A stretch of DNA of 64,000 nt from Vespa crabro. Its lineage: Eukaryota; Arthropoda; Insecta; Hymenoptera; Vespidae. Made by a program: the position numbers and the translations under genes. Below the pieces are notes generated by a model that saw only the letters and a program-made list of their open reading frames with translations, made no database searches and had not been told where the DNA came from. Below are positions 52,468-64,000 of this stretch, piece after piece (positions within the stretch are counted from its first letter, which is position 1; every line of letters starts with the position of its first letter). The DNA lies in the NCBI RefSeq assembly GCF_910589235.1, contig NC_060964.1:8676207-8740206 (forward strand). Reading direction: 5' to 3'.

Positions 52468-52709
52468 ATGTTTATAAAGTCGATGGTGTTGGAAGGTTTC
52501 AAATCTTACGGCAAAAGAATTGAAATTACCGGTTTTGACAAAGAATTCAACGCTATCACAGGATTTAATGGAAGTGGAAAGTCGAATATTCTGGACGCTA
52601 TATGTTTCGTATTGGGCATTACAAATCTCGGACAGGTATGCATGAAAATTGCGATATTATCAAGTGTGCGTTGTGTATATATGTATATATCTGTGTGTTG
52701 ACTAACTAC

Positions 52710-52740
<31 letters not shown>

Positions 52741-55700
52741 TATATATATACATACATATATATATATATATATACATATATATACACACATATATATATA
52801 TAGTCAAGTATATTCATACGTACACGCGCGTGTGTGTGAGTTTTTAATGCATATGCACTTGTGCATCTATATATGCATATTACAAATTGTCAGGTACGCG
52901 CTACATCTTTGCAAGAGCTAGTATACAAGTCTGGCCAGGCAGGCATACAGAAAGCAACCGTTACGATAGTATTTGATAATCGTGATCGCGATTCATCTCC
53001 AATGGGATATGAACATCACGAGGAACTTGTAATAACAAGACAAATAATAATCGGTGGAAAAAATAAATACTTGATTAATGGATCAAACGTACCTAATAAA
53101 AGAGTTCAAGATTTGTTCTGTTCGGTACAATTAAACGTAAATAACCCACACTTTTTGATAATGCAAGGTAGAATAACAAAGGTCTTAAATATGAAACCAG
53201 GAGAAATTTTATCTATGATCGAGGAGGCAGCAGGAACGCGCATGTATGAGACCAAAAAGCAGACAGCGTTAAAGACCATAGAGAAGAAGGACAATAGGCT
53301 GAAAGAAATAAATGATGTACGTCCTAAAGAGCTCTTATAAATCTACTCTCTGTGTTTTATTTTATAAACCTTTGAGACAGTATTATTTTAGGTTTTACAA
53401 GAAGAAATAGCTCCAAAGTTGAATAAACTCAAGTTGGAGAGATCTCAATATATGGAATTCCAAAGGATGCAAAGAGAATTGGAACATTACAAGAGGATAA
53501 ACATTGCTTGGAAGTATACCATCGCTTTGCAGCACAATGAAAAGGCAGAGAAAGATATACGGTTAACCAAAGATACGATAAATGAAAAATTAGGAAACAT
53601 TAATATCGGGGAAGAGGAGATACGTGAAATAGACGATAAATTGGCCGAAATTGTTAGGACTAGAGACGCGGTTAGTAATAAATAAATGGCGTTGAGTTAA
53701 AACTGAAACTCCATGAAACGTTTCTAATGTTCGAACGTCACTTTTACTCTTTCACGGGACACGTCTCTACCTATATATTAATATATATTTTGCCCTTTTT
53801 TATCTATTTCAATCAATCTGCGCTTTGCTCATAATGGATTTTCTTTCTTTTTCCAGGAATTCGGAATGAAGTTGGAAAAGTTGGAACATGATTTAAAGGA
53901 CGCGGAAAAAGTACAATATAAGGTAGCGGCCCGATCTAATGGTAATAAAGAAGATATTAAAGCTGCAAGAAAGACGACGGAACAATTAAAAATGAATATT
54001 ATCGAGGACGAGGAAATGTTGCTCGTTAAAGAGAAAGAAATAGAAAAGTTTGGTAGCTTGTTTCAGCAATTAAAAGAGGAGGATGAGAAAGACGCCGAGG
54101 CGTTGATCGTTGCCCAAGAGAGATATCAAAAGATCAGTTCGGGATTATTACAAACTGAGGACGGTGAGAATGCGACGTTGGAGCAACAATTGATATGTGC
54201 CAAACAAGGTGTTACCCAAGCGCAAACGGAACTGAAACAGTCACAAATGTCATTGGATCATGCTAAAAGTCAATTGAATGGAAAATTAAAGGACATGTAC
54301 AATACGGAAGGTGAATATATCAGGGATAATAAAGATCTCGAGAGGAAGGAAAAGGAGTTGAAGAATTTGGAAAATGAATTGAAAAAGATTAATTACAAAG
54401 AGGGCCACCTGGAAGAGCTACAAGCTCAAAAGCATTCGTTAAAATGCGAAATAAGATCTTTGCAAGAGAAAGTCGATCAATTTGAATTGCAATATCCTCA
54501 GCTTAGGTTTCATTATAAAATCCCGGATGGCAATTTTAAAGAGAATTCCGTTAAGGGATTGGCGTGTACGCTGTTAACGATTAAGAATAAGGATACTGCG
54601 TACGCCTTGGACGTGGCTGCGAGCGGGAAGGTACGTGATGATGATAATAATAATAATAATGATAATAATAATGATAATAATAATGATAATGCCAGTAAAA
54701 GAAATGAAAATTTCTCCAAAAGATCCCTTCTGCTTGAGAAAGGAAGAAAAAAAATTATATGTTTAATTGAATTATAGCTTTACAACGTAATAGTCGATAC
54801 GGAAAATACAAGTAAAAGATTGCTGCAGCACGGTCAGCTACAACAACGCGTCACGATTATTCCTCTTAACAAAATAAACGGAAGACCAATGGAGCGGCAC
54901 ATAATCGAATTTGCCGAAAGATTGGTTGGCGCGGATAACGTTCAGTCGGCCTTGTCGCTTATTGATTTTCCAGAAGAGATCAGACCTGCGATGACATGGA
55001 TATTCGGACAGACCTTTATATGTAAAGATATGGAAACGGCAAAAAGAATAGCTTTTCATGAGAAAATAATGAAAAAGTGTGTCACCATAGAAGGTGATAT
55101 TTTTGATCCTGCCGGTACATTGTCCGGTGGTGCACCCTCTAAAACAGGCTCGGTTCTCCTTAAAATAGAAGAATTAAAAGAAACGAAAAATTCATTGAAA
55201 GAGAAACAACAACATTTGACGGAGATTGAAAGAGTTCTGACAGTTGCTCAGAAGGCAGAGGGACAGTACGCGTCGTTGAAAGAACGATTTGATTTGCACA
55301 AGTATGAGGTCGATATGGTGCGACAAAGATTACAGCAAACGACGCATCATAAGATTAAAGAGGAGGTAACGTATTATATGGGTATTATAGGGATACTTCT
55401 TATGTCCTTTGAACATTTTCTTTCTTCAGGTAGAATCATTGAAGGCAAATATTGATGGCTTGATGAAGCGCATGAATGAGGCGAAAATTTTGGAAAGAGA
55501 TAACGAAAGAAGGACCAAGGAGTTGGAATGTCAATTGAAGGACGCTATAAATATTCGCGAAAAGCAATTAAAAGAATCGGAAAGTCTATTGACGACCCTG
55601 AAGAGGAAAGCTGAAAAGAGTCGTGCCGAGTGGCAAAAACGGGAACAAGAATCGGAAACGCTGGAATTGGAGATAAAAGAGTTGAAGGGAACTATAGAGA

Positions 55701-56122
55701 CTGGTAAGGGACAATTGATTAAGGCCGAAGAAAAGTTAATTGAGCTCAATGAAATCGCACGTGATTTTGAAAAAGAACTCGAGGAAATTAACGTCACGTT
55801 GGAGACTTTAAGGAAGAACGTTAAAGAACAAAAGCGTATTATAAATCAACAGAATGAGGATGTGCAAAAGTTAAATGCCAAGAAAGAAGATATCGTGAAG
55901 CAAAACAGAGAAACAGAATTGGAAATAAAAAAGTTAAATCACGAGATTAATACATTTGGCAATTATTCGAAAGATTGCAAAGAAAAAGTTGTCGACCTAG
56001 CGAAAAAGTATCAATGGATAGAAGAGGATAAACAATACTTTGGGAAAACAGGTATTGGGGAAGGCGGCTTTTATTAATTGGCTGATATATATAATATCGT
56101 TGTATCAATATTTCCATATTAT

Positions 56123-56180
<58 letters not shown>

Positions 56181-56965
56181 GTATATATATCGTATATTAT
56201 CGCAGGTGGCATGTACGATTTTGAGGTTAACAAGCCAGAGGAGATGGATCAGAAATTACAGCAATTGCAGATACAGTGCGATAAGCTTAGCCGTAACGTC
56301 AATACACGAGCGATTAATCTCTTGGACAAAGAAGAGGAACAGTATAACGACATGGTGAAGAAGAAGAAGATCGTTGAAAGCGATAAAAAGAAGATACTCG
56401 AAACGATCAAATATTTGGATGAAAAGAAGAAGGAGACACTGCTAAAAGCTTGGGAACAGGTATAAGAATTTGTTACTTTTTCATTATTTAAAATAAAGTG
56501 CCAATAAGAATTGTCTCTATCGACGTTCCGTCGTTTCAGGTTAATAGAGACTTTGGTTCGATATTCAATAGTCTGTTGCCAGGAGCTGACGCTAAACTGA
56601 TACCTCCGGAAAATCAAACGGTTACAGAGGGATTAGAAATCAAAATTGGATTTTCTGGAGTTTGGAAAGAATCATTGGGAGAATTGTCTGGCGGTCAAAG
56701 ATCCTTAGTTGCTTTATCTTTGATACTAGCTATGCTTTTATTTAAGCCAGCTCCGCTTTACATATTGGACGAAGTAGATGCAGCTTTGGATCTTTCTCAT
56801 ACAGAAAATATAGGTACAATGTTGAAGAGACACTTTAAACACTCACAGTTTATTGTTGTGTCATTAAAAGATGGTATGTTCAATAATGCCAATGTATTAT
56901 TTACAACCAGATTCATTGACGGGATGTCAACGGTTACTAGAACAGAGAAATCTAGATCAAAGTAA
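52468..56965 (+). CDS. SMC2: SMC2, condensin ATPase core subunit
   Basis: Eight exons join in frame to 1177 residues, the normal length: 52468-52635, 52894-53316, 53392-53670, 53857-54630, 54778-55365, 55430-56051, 56206-56459 and 56540-56965. The N-terminal head starts MFIKSMVLEGFKSYG and has Walker A GFNGSGKSN (32-40). Two long coiled coils surround a hinge at about 515-665, ending near GTLSGGAPSKTGS. The C-terminal head has the ABC signature LSGGQRS (from 1085) and Walker B YILDEVDAALD (from 1110). SMC2 pairs with SMC4 in condensin I and II to compact mitotic chromosomes. Nothing is missing. Introns 1 and 6 are filled by TA repeats. The gene converges with RPS6KC1, with stop codons 279 bases apart. 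Confidence 0.97.
52707..52805 (+). repeat. (TA)n and CATA repeats in SMC2 intron 1
   Basis: TA arrays broken by CACA and CATACA units occupy much of the 258-base first intron of SMC2. Confidence 0.9.
56127..56190 (+). repeat. (TA)n repeat in SMC2 intron 6
   Basis: A long TA array with a few GTATAT interruptions lies just before the exon starting at 56206. Confidence 0.9.
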
Positions 56966-57063
56966 TGATATATTAAAGAGTAATAACATATTTTTACATT
57001 ATCTTGCTTTTCAGTAATTCTCTTTCTACCACTACTCTGTTGTATCATCCCCCCTCCGTCTGA

Positions 57064-57069
57064 AATAAA
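57064..57069 (+). terminator. poly(A) signal of SMC2
   Basis: AATAAA lies 98 bases after the SMC2 stop. It is the first canonical hexamer downstream. Confidence 0.6.
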
Positions 57070-57099
57070 TTCATTCGTTTTACCCTATGAAATGTTCTT

Positions 57100-57105
57100 T
57101 TTATT
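57100..57105 (-). terminator. poly(A) signal of RPS6KC1-like gene
   Basis: TTTATT on the plus strand is AATAAA on the minus strand, 140 bases past the stop at 57245. Cleavage would fall near the SMC2 cleavage point on the opposite strand. Confidence 0.5.
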
Positions 57106-57244
57106 ATTCAAGTTCAACTTGACGTTAAACTAATACTTGAGAATAAAACGAGGAAATCGATTCGGCCGCGAGATTATCAATGCCTACCTTATAAAGTTAG
57201 ATTTAATAAATTCATTAAGTCGTTTGAAAAGGTCTTTTCTTTTA

Positions 57245-60039
57245 TTATATCGTAGAATATACCATGCTCGACCAATCGATCTTTTCAAAAAAGTAATGCT
57301 TCTTGATGTCCGATATCGTTAATCGTTCTTCCGGCTCATACTTAAGAATCTACGAGGAATAATAATGGATTAAATGGTGCATTGATGAAACACACTAAAG
57401 TATTTTTTAATCTTAAGCTTACGTTTAAGAGTAAAGACCTGGCATTATCCGACAATTTAGTAGGTACGCTTACGACGGAATGAGAACGAAATGCTTCGCC
57501 GTGTAAGGATCTAAACTTCTGGAAAAGAAAGAAAGAAAAGAAGAAAAGAGAAAAAGAAATGAAGGGTGAATAAAATTATATGTTATTTACTCGAATCAAT
57601 CGATTGGAAAGTTAGACTTACAATGCCTGTAAGTAACTCGTACAAAATGATTCCATAGTTCCAAATGTCTGTAGCTGGTGAGGTACAAGTCGTAGGTGAA
57701 AACATATACAACTCCGGAGACGAATATTCTTGTTCTCTTATTTTGGTTAATTCGCCGTTACGGTATGGTACAATATATGTTAACGTAGCACGACCATGCT
57801 CGTCCAATAATATCTTTTCCGGCTTCAAATCGAATATTATAACTCCTTGTTGGTGCAATGCTTCGAGCGCTAAAAGAATTTCTGCTGCCCAACGACAAAC
57901 GACTTCTTCAGGAATTTCCCAAAGTGCTCCTCCGTCCAGAGAATTATTTTTACTGAAACATTTCGTTCGTTCCCCGATACCACCATCGTTTATTCCCAAT
58001 GATCCGACGTTATTCTCATACGTTGAATAACATTCCTCCTGTTTGACATCGTCCGTTATTATCATCATCGAGTTACTCGTCGAACTATTACTACTCGACG
58101 TATTATTATCTTGCGCGTTGGCAAAACTACTATTATCCAAACTATCGATTAAAAATCTCTTCAAATTATTATCCACGCTCGATGGTGATTCCTTAAATTG
58201 AGAAGCGACCTCGTTGGACATATTTAATGCACGGCTAACGTTTTTCCGCGAACAAATGAATTCTTCTTTTGATTCGTTCGAACGATTAACGACGAAATTA
58301 CTTCTCCTTAAAGTGGCATTAACGGATTTTAACAATTTTTGGGCTTTTTCTAACAATTGCGTCGTGGGCACGTCACTGCCACAGATATCGTCTACGTTAT
58401 AAACTAGCTGGCATTGGGCATTCTCTTCGTTCGTCGACGTAACGAGATTCATCCTGGTCGATTCTTCAACGTCGTAACGAAAACGTTCCGTTATCAATTT
58501 CCTTTCATTCTCGTCGTTGCATATTCCTTCAAAAGTATTTTGGCATTCATCCCCAATGCCGAGCCGAATTCTTTCGGCCGAATGATAATCATCGTCGCTT
58601 TTTAACGCGTCGTCCTGCGATTTGTAATTTTTAATTATAAAATCCCACAGTCTACCGCGTTTAACGTATTCCAATATAAGAAATACCGTTGCCTCCGTTT
58701 CGATATAACCGTGCAAACGTACCATGAATGGTATTTGCCCGCGCAATATATAATCGCTTATTGGATTTTCCTTATTGGATAAGGGCTTTTCGATACTCTT
58801 CACTATTCTAACGTTATTCGTATGTAAATCTTTAACGAGCATTAACGAATCTATTATATTCAATACTTTGTAATTTTTAAGATCGGCCGTGGGCTTATTG
58901 AGAAGCGAAATATTCCAATTTAAGTATCTATTGTACAATTTCTCCGCCCTATCCAAATATTTCGATACCTTCTCTTTAATTATTATTTTCCTCGCATCGT
59001 CCGTATCGGTTTCAACGCCTAACAACAACGTTGATATTCCCATTTTGTATTGGGCAAATGCCTCTTCGTATTCCGCAATGGCTTCGTGCTTGAACGCCGC
59101 GCTTATATACGCGGCAGCGACTACTATATAATGAGTAACGTCCTTGCACGTATGTGCAAGATCCGTACAATCTTGTATGGCCTTGTTTATTTTTAACATT
59201 TTAGTCTTTTTCAACTCGTACCTTTTATTATTCTCATGCTTACTATTATACCGATCATCCAGTTTCAAGTCATCTGACGCGCTTACAACGAAACCGTTAT
59301 TGCCCCCCTTAGCGGTAACGCAACAGCATTTCTCCACCTCCTCCTCCGCCACCGCCTCTTTCAACGGGCCCGCTATTTCAAATGGACTTTCTTCTACGTC
59401 GAAAGATCTTGATTCTTCTTCGGTAAGATCAATGATATTACCCAAGGAAAGGGGGGCGCTTTCTATTATCTCAATGCTGTTCGTTAAGGCGGCGGCGGCG
59501 TCGTTTAGCCCGGCAATATTATGATCGTCCTCCGAAGTATCAGAACCGACGGACTGCGAACGACCGTTTATCGTATCGCTGTCGTTTTGAAGACTACTCT
59601 TTTCAAAAAATTTAATGAAAATGTCACTGGTATATAAGCACCTATGTTTCCCAATGAAATCTAACAACTTCAACGCGCTGTTCTTTCTCTCTTGAACGAC
59701 CTCGACCTCGAATCTACCGAAAAATTTGGATTTTGTAAATGGTGGAAAGGGATCTTTGATTTGAAAGTGCGCATGCAAGGCATACAACGCCGAATGGAGT
59801 TTTTTAAAGTCATTGTAACGCTTCCAAACGGATACCTTCGATACTTCCTCTCTGGATGCCTTTAAATATATCTGAAAGTGAACAGATAAAAGATTCGGAA
59901 CTTTTCATTATTATTAAATATTATCATTATGTCAATGTCATACCACGGATGTGACTTTGTAAATGGTAAAACCTTTTCTGTGTCGCGTAGTTTCGGGTAT
60001 AACGAAACGTCTGACCCACTTGTCTTTCGTCGATGGCAT
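57245..60039 (-). CDS. RPS6KC1: RPS6KC1-like PX-MIT protein with degenerate kinase domain
   Basis: Four exons join in frame to 848 residues: 59944-60039, 57622-59871, 57423-57518 and 57245-57349. A PX domain (about 8-115) starts WVRRFVIPETTRHRKGFTIYKV and has WKRYNDFKKLH. An acidic linker follows, then an MIT domain (about 262-352; EYEEAFAQYKMGISTLL) and a kinase-like domain from about 363. The kinase half has a Lys in RIVKS (390) but no glycine-rich loop. It carries an acidic/Ser-rich insert of about 240 residues (444-682), IFDLKPEKIL (Asp713) in place of HRD, and LTYI where DFG is expected. It ends with a normal C-lobe (SPELY, DIWNYGIILYELLTG, EPEERLTI). RPS6KC1 binds PI3P, endosomes, sphingosine kinase 1 and peroxiredoxin 3. 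Loss of catalysis is inferred. Confidence 0.9.
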
Positions 60040-61162
60040 CTTTTATGGTACATTTTTCGTACCTTAAGGAATTTTAATACAATTAACCGGTGGTCCTTAT
60101 AATCACATTTTCATTAAACCTCTTCTACGTACACACTTTCCTTCACTTTAGATTGTTGTCGATTATCACTTTGAGGTTATATCGTAGCCGAGACAGAGAA
60201 CGACAGTTCAATCTTGTCATGATGGGCTCGAAACGAAAGGTTCTTTCTGCGTAATGTTCTTACGCAGAAGCGATATTTTCAAATTTCATGCCATTTCAGC
60301 GGTGGACGATGAAGAAGGACACGTATTTAAATAACATTTCCTAGTAATTTCTCGGCAAAAAGGAAAAAGGAACAATTTACGTCTATTCCTTTAGATATCA
60401 ATTCAAACTCAATCAATCAAAAAAGGAAATGATCATTAACATCTCGAAAAATTATCATTATTCAACACTTTTCGAGCCACCGATTTATTTTTATTCCTTC
60501 CCCGCCGTACAGCAGCTCTTCTTCTCAGTTGTTCAGTTCGTCGACGCAAATGCATATCGACTATGAACGATCGACTTTTCTTTTATCGACTGACGGCACG
60601 ATATTTCAGTCGCGTCGCCCATTACTCGTCAACGACGGAACTCGTCGGCACATAGAAACACTGACAATTGCCTAACGATTGCGCAGAACTGTGCGTCATA
60701 GCTGTGTGATAAAGGAGAACCAAGATCAACACTCCTGGTGAATATTAATTTGTCGGCTATTATCGACCAAATTTCTTACAGCGAAGAGTATACGCAGATT
60801 ATATATATGATTATATATTACATATATATATATATATATATGTATATGTATATATGCACGCCGCGCGCACACACGTGTTTATATGCAATAAACGAAGCAG
60901 CCTGAAAGTTGTGTCGTCGTGCTACGGAGAAACAAAGTCAACGAATAGACTGCTTCATTTCGAACCGTTCGATAGGCAAGTATTACTTTTCGATATAATC
61001 ATATAATCAGCAGATCGTTTTGCTCGAGAGATCTTTGTACTTAGGCATACGTGGGCGCATAAAGTAAGAGATTTTATTTACGGTAAGAAACTTTTTTTTA
61101 TATCTAGATGGTGACCATTCGTCTCTATAGATTGATCATTGGAAAAGGACAAATATCGCAAT
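60040..61162. promoter_or_regulatory. divergent promoter region of RPS6KC1-like and VPS37B-like genes
   Basis: This 1.1 kb holds both 5' UTRs and promoters of two head-to-head genes. It has a TA array at about 60805-60850 followed by a GC/CA mix with an ACACGTGT box near 60872. No TATA box or initiator was assigned with confidence. Confidence 0.5.
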
Positions 61163-62114
61163 ATGTATAAATCGAGTCAGGAACCGGATATACCCGCGGC
61201 ATTGGGCTTGCTGACGCTTTTAAGTAATGAAGAATTAAAGGATATATTGAATGACGATAGCAAGTTCGAAGACATCGTAAAGGACATTAAGCAGGTATAA
61301 AGATGTTTCAAATGTTTATCATACGCGTTACGTTTCAATGTAGTAGTTACCAATCGACTTAAAAAATATTTCATCGCAATTAGTTTAAAGAACTTGAAAC
61401 CGAAAAAGAAGTACTTATGGCTAGCAACAGATCGTTGGCAGAATTTAATCTTTCAAAACAGCCAGAATTAGAAGAAGGTAAACAAATTTTAAAAGAACTC
61501 AGCGACAAGGGACATCGATTATGCTTCAGCGTCAAGGAGAAGCTCAATGAGATGAGTATGTCTTTCAAGAGACATTGTTAATTGATTTTTATATTAACGG
61601 CTACCAAAGGAACATTTAAATGTTCCTTAATAGATTATAACGAGTGTATTTTTTGTGTATTATTATATAGAGGATAGATCGGGAATTATGACAGTCGACA
61701 CTGCATTAGACCTTTTGCAAGCGGCTGCTGCAGAAATTGAGGAGGAATCGGAGGTAAGAGAAAACAAAATGGCTCCTTTTTCTTCCTTTTTTTTTTTTTT
61801 TTTTTATCTTTTTTACAAATTGAAGAAGAAACTAATTTGCGAGGCTTATATTTCAGAAAGTGGCTGAAAAATTTTTAGCTGGCGATATGGAGGTGGATGA
61901 ATTTTTAGAACAATTTTTATCAAGACGAAAATTAATGCACTTACGTAAAGTTAAAGTCGATAAGATCAGAGAAATAATGCGAAAATCCTCGCATCCTTCG
62001 TCCTATTTTACTTCTAACTTTCCTGGAATTGCGCCTTCCATACCATATCCAACCGGGCCGGTATCAATGCCAATGCCCATACCATCAGGCCCTTCACTTT
62101 ATAGACCATATTGA
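61163..62114 (+). CDS. VPS37B: VPS37B-like ESCRT-I subunit
   Basis: Four exons join in frame to 214 residues: 61163-61294, 61384-61555, 61671-61753 and 61857-62114. The N-terminal two thirds form the Mod(r)/VPS37 domain: LGLLTLLSNEELKDILND, then FKELETEKEVLMASNRSLAEFN, then AEKFLAGDMEVDEFLEQFLSRRKLMHLRKVKVDKI. All of it is helical. The tail is short and Pro/Ser/Met-rich (FPGIAPSIPYP...GPSLYRPY), as in VPS37B/C. VPS37 joins TSG101, VPS28 and MVB12 in ESCRT-I, which sorts ubiquitinated cargo at endosomes. The start ATG at 61163 is followed at once by the conserved part, so it fits. The choice of B over C rests on tail length and overall resemblance. Confidence 0.93.
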
Positions 62115-62582
62115 ATAGGCCTACATTTTCTTTCTCTTCACTTTTCTTTTCTTTTGTAAATAATGGCATGATATATGAATACCTACGTCGCGTTGTATTT
62201 GGAAAATACAAAAGACGATTGAAATATTTCATAGGAGTTTGGATTTTTCTGAAAATGATGCAAAGTTTCGTTTATAAAGCTTCGAAAGTAGTTATTGTCC
62301 CTTGAATTGTATATAATTGTAATTATATTTTCGTATTTAGGTATTAATCCTATCTACAGTCTACCTCTCACTAAGAATTTCATTTCCAAGAGTAGCCTAA
62401 ATTAAATGTACACACAAACACAAAAGTCGTCTTAACAGGAGCTATTGAGAAAGTAAAATACTATGAAATACTCTTTTCGCAAGTGTAATTATTTACATTA
62501 ATATCAATAAATTTCTACTCTTGAACGATTCAACTATACACAACAATGTATTTGAAATTATACTTTTTCTTTTCTTTGTCTT
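62115..62582. other. convergent 3' region between VPS37B-like and DNAJC30-like genes
   Basis: The stretch holds the VPS37B 3' UTR, with AATAAA at 62506-62511, only about 70 bases from the DNAJC30 stop on the other strand. No canonical minus-strand hexamer was seen here, so the DNAJC30 transcript may use a variant signal. Confidence 0.55.
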
Positions 62583-63233
62583 TTACGCTTCCTTCTTTTT
62601 CTGTGGTACATCGTAATCGGTAGTATATTTTAACGGATATACCAGTCTTGAAATCAAGAAAACTATCAGAAATAATATTGTCCAATATGGAAATAAATTG
62701 TTATTATTAGTGCTTTCATTTATTTTATTGTTTGCCTCGGTAAATTTTTCTTTCCTTCTTCTTACATATAACCTTTCACCGTAATGCTGACGAGTCCATT
62801 CGTCGAAATTAAAATATTTGTTTCCCATTGGATCTACTTTACTTTTGTAAACAGAAGCATACGTATAAGTCACTTTAGGAGCATTTTCCTCGACGTTTTC
62901 TTTTATCATAATCGATCTGTCATAACGTTTGCGCGTTTGATAGTTGTTCAATACGTCATATGCCTGTGAAATATCTTGAAATTTTCGTTTTGCATGTTCA
63001 GACTTATTCCTATCGGGATGATATAGCATGCTCAATTTATAATAAGATGATTTTATTTCGTTTTGAGTAGCATTCGGTGATACTTTTAACGTATCGTAAT
63101 GTGTTTTCATTTTCACATATGCACACGATTTAGACTGTATCAAACGACAAGCTAGAATAATCGTCAAGTCGTTACGACGAGAAATCTTTTCTATCCAACG
63201 ATAACTTGTGCCAACGTGCATAGTTATAGACAT
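62583..63233 (-). CDS. DNAJC30: DNAJC30-like membrane J-domain protein
   Basis: A single open exon encodes 216 residues from the ATG at 63233; a second ATG follows four codons later. The short N-terminus is basic (YRWIEKISRRNDLTIILACRL), which suits mitochondrial import. The J domain begins at HYDTLKVSPNATQNEIK and holds the HPD motif (YHPDRNKS), then ISQAYDVLNNYQTRKRYDR. After a linker comes FNFDEWTRQHYGERL, a block typical of DNAJC30. A transmembrane segment (YWTILFLIVFLISRLVYPL) near the C-terminus is followed by a Lys-rich end. Human DNAJC30 is an inner-membrane protein linked to ATP synthase and complex I maintenance. The open frame continues upstream to 63350, but only with a GTG, so that part is taken as 5' UTR. 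Confidence 0.88.
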   Translation of the reverse strand: MSITMHVGTSYRWIEKISRRNDLTIILACRLIQSKSCAYVKMKTHYDTLKVSPNATQNEIKSSYYKLSMLYHPDRNKSEHAKRKFQDISQAYDVLNNYQTRKRYDRSIMIKENVEENAPKVTYTYASVYKSKVDPMGNKYFNFDEWTRQHYGERLYVRRRKEKFTEANNKINESTNNNNLFPYWTILFLIVFLISRLVYPLKYTTDYDVPQKKKEA

Positions 63234-63478
63234 CGATGCTGTCACGAAAGCTATATGATTAAATAAATTTACTTCCTCTTTGCGATTCTTCTTGCGCGCG
63301 CATCTACTACGTATATTACACTTGTATACGCATCGCGCCGCACACACCACACCTTAATATTTTTTATAAATCATTTAAATTGCCTTTAGATTTTCTTACA
63401 CGTTTCATTATTTTCACAGGAAACGATTGGATCAATTTGAAAACTATCGAATGGCACATATATATATATATATATACT

Positions 63479-63530
<52 letters not shown>

Positions 63531-64000
63531 CTTCGCTTCGTACGATAATAACTTAACTTTGTAACATGTAAGGCGAAGGGACCGATCCTATTTCGTGAAA
63601 TTATACATAAGATAGTGAGATAAAGCAGAATATTTTATCGAAAGAACTTTTTCAATACGCCGACGAGCAAGGTCGTTCTTTTATGTATCCCTTATACCAT
63701 ATACTTCTCTTCCCAAGAGTTGCCTCTTCATAAACGCGGAAAGAAAGCAAAAGGCTTACGTTCGATTGGCGCTAAAACCTAGTCTTTTATCGATCACATT
63801 AATAGGGAATATATATGTATACATATATATGGGGCCGACGATCGTAATCATGGGATTGGCCAATCGCATTTTCGAGCAAGCGGAAATGGTAAAATCTACG
63901 CCTTAAATCTTTAAGAGCTTCGCTCTCGAGATCAATCCGTTCTATGTAACATCGATACGTTCCTGGTGTATCGTTATAAATACGCGTAGTCGTATATTAA
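63234..64000. other. right end of window, DNAJC30 5' region and TA repeat
   Basis: The region next to 63233 is the DNAJC30 5' UTR and promoter. A long (TA)n array at 63459-63527 is followed by CGAAGGG/GGCGAAGGGA words on both sides. No coding exon was recognised up to the window end. Confidence 0.5.
63459..63527 (+). repeat. (TA)n microsatellite
   Basis: About 33 TA units with one short interruption (ACTTGT) near 63477. Confidence 0.95.

Noticed and set aside
1..64000. CRISPR arrays, operons or other prokaryotic systems
   Set aside because: Spliced genes and eukaryote-only families show this is nuclear animal DNA. The direct repeats seen are microsatellites without spacers.

Overview
This window is nuclear DNA from an insect, most likely a hymenopteran. 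That rests on AT-rich sequence with abundant CpG and TCGA/CGAT words, small introns with GT-AG borders, very many microsatellites, and protein sequences that read like bee, wasp or ant orthologues. The species cannot be named from the sequence alone. No prokaryotic, viral or transposon gene was recognised, and no new biological system was found.

Nine protein-coding genes were reconstructed exon by exon, checking that phases and total lengths stay in frame. From left to right: (1) the 3' part of brambleberry, a KAR5-family nuclear fusion protein (265-2506, +); (2) a zinc-independent quinone oxidoreductase-like gene (3692-5839, +); (3) SMG8, a nonsense-mediated decay factor (6216-10399, -); (4) RhoGAP100F/syd-1, a PDZ-C2-RhoGAP synaptic protein (17244 to about 35367, +) with an 8-codon first coding exon and an 8.5 kb first intron; (5) a secreted pancreatic-lipase-family lipase (49686-51999, +); (6) SMC2, a condensin core subunit (52468-56965, +); (7) an RPS6KC1-like PX-MIT-pseudokinase gene (57245-60039, -); (8) VPS37B-like, an ESCRT-I subunit (61163-62114, +); (9) DNAJC30-like, a membrane J-protein without introns (62583-63233, -).

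The layout has three parts. A compact block at 1-10.4 kb and another at 49.7-63.2 kb hold housekeeping genes packed head-to-head and tail-to-tail. Between them lies about 39 kb devoted to one neuronal gene: a CpG-rich upstream region, a long microsatellite-filled intron, the coding body at 25.7-35.4 kb, and a 14 kb downstream stretch without a recognisable gene. The genes do not form a functional unit. RPS6KC1 (PX and MIT domains) and VPS37B both belong to endosomal biology and share a divergent promoter region, which may or may not be meaningful.

Points worth a second look: two consecutive GC-AG introns in the oxidoreductase gene, an E2F-like element plus an AAGATGGCG (YY1/Pho) site in front of SMC2, a Cys/His module at the end of brambleberry, an unresolved 3' end of syd-1 with a possible short isoform, coding poly-Ala and poly-Gln tracts from the same triplet, and paired (CGAC)n tetranucleotide arrays on both sides of syd-1.
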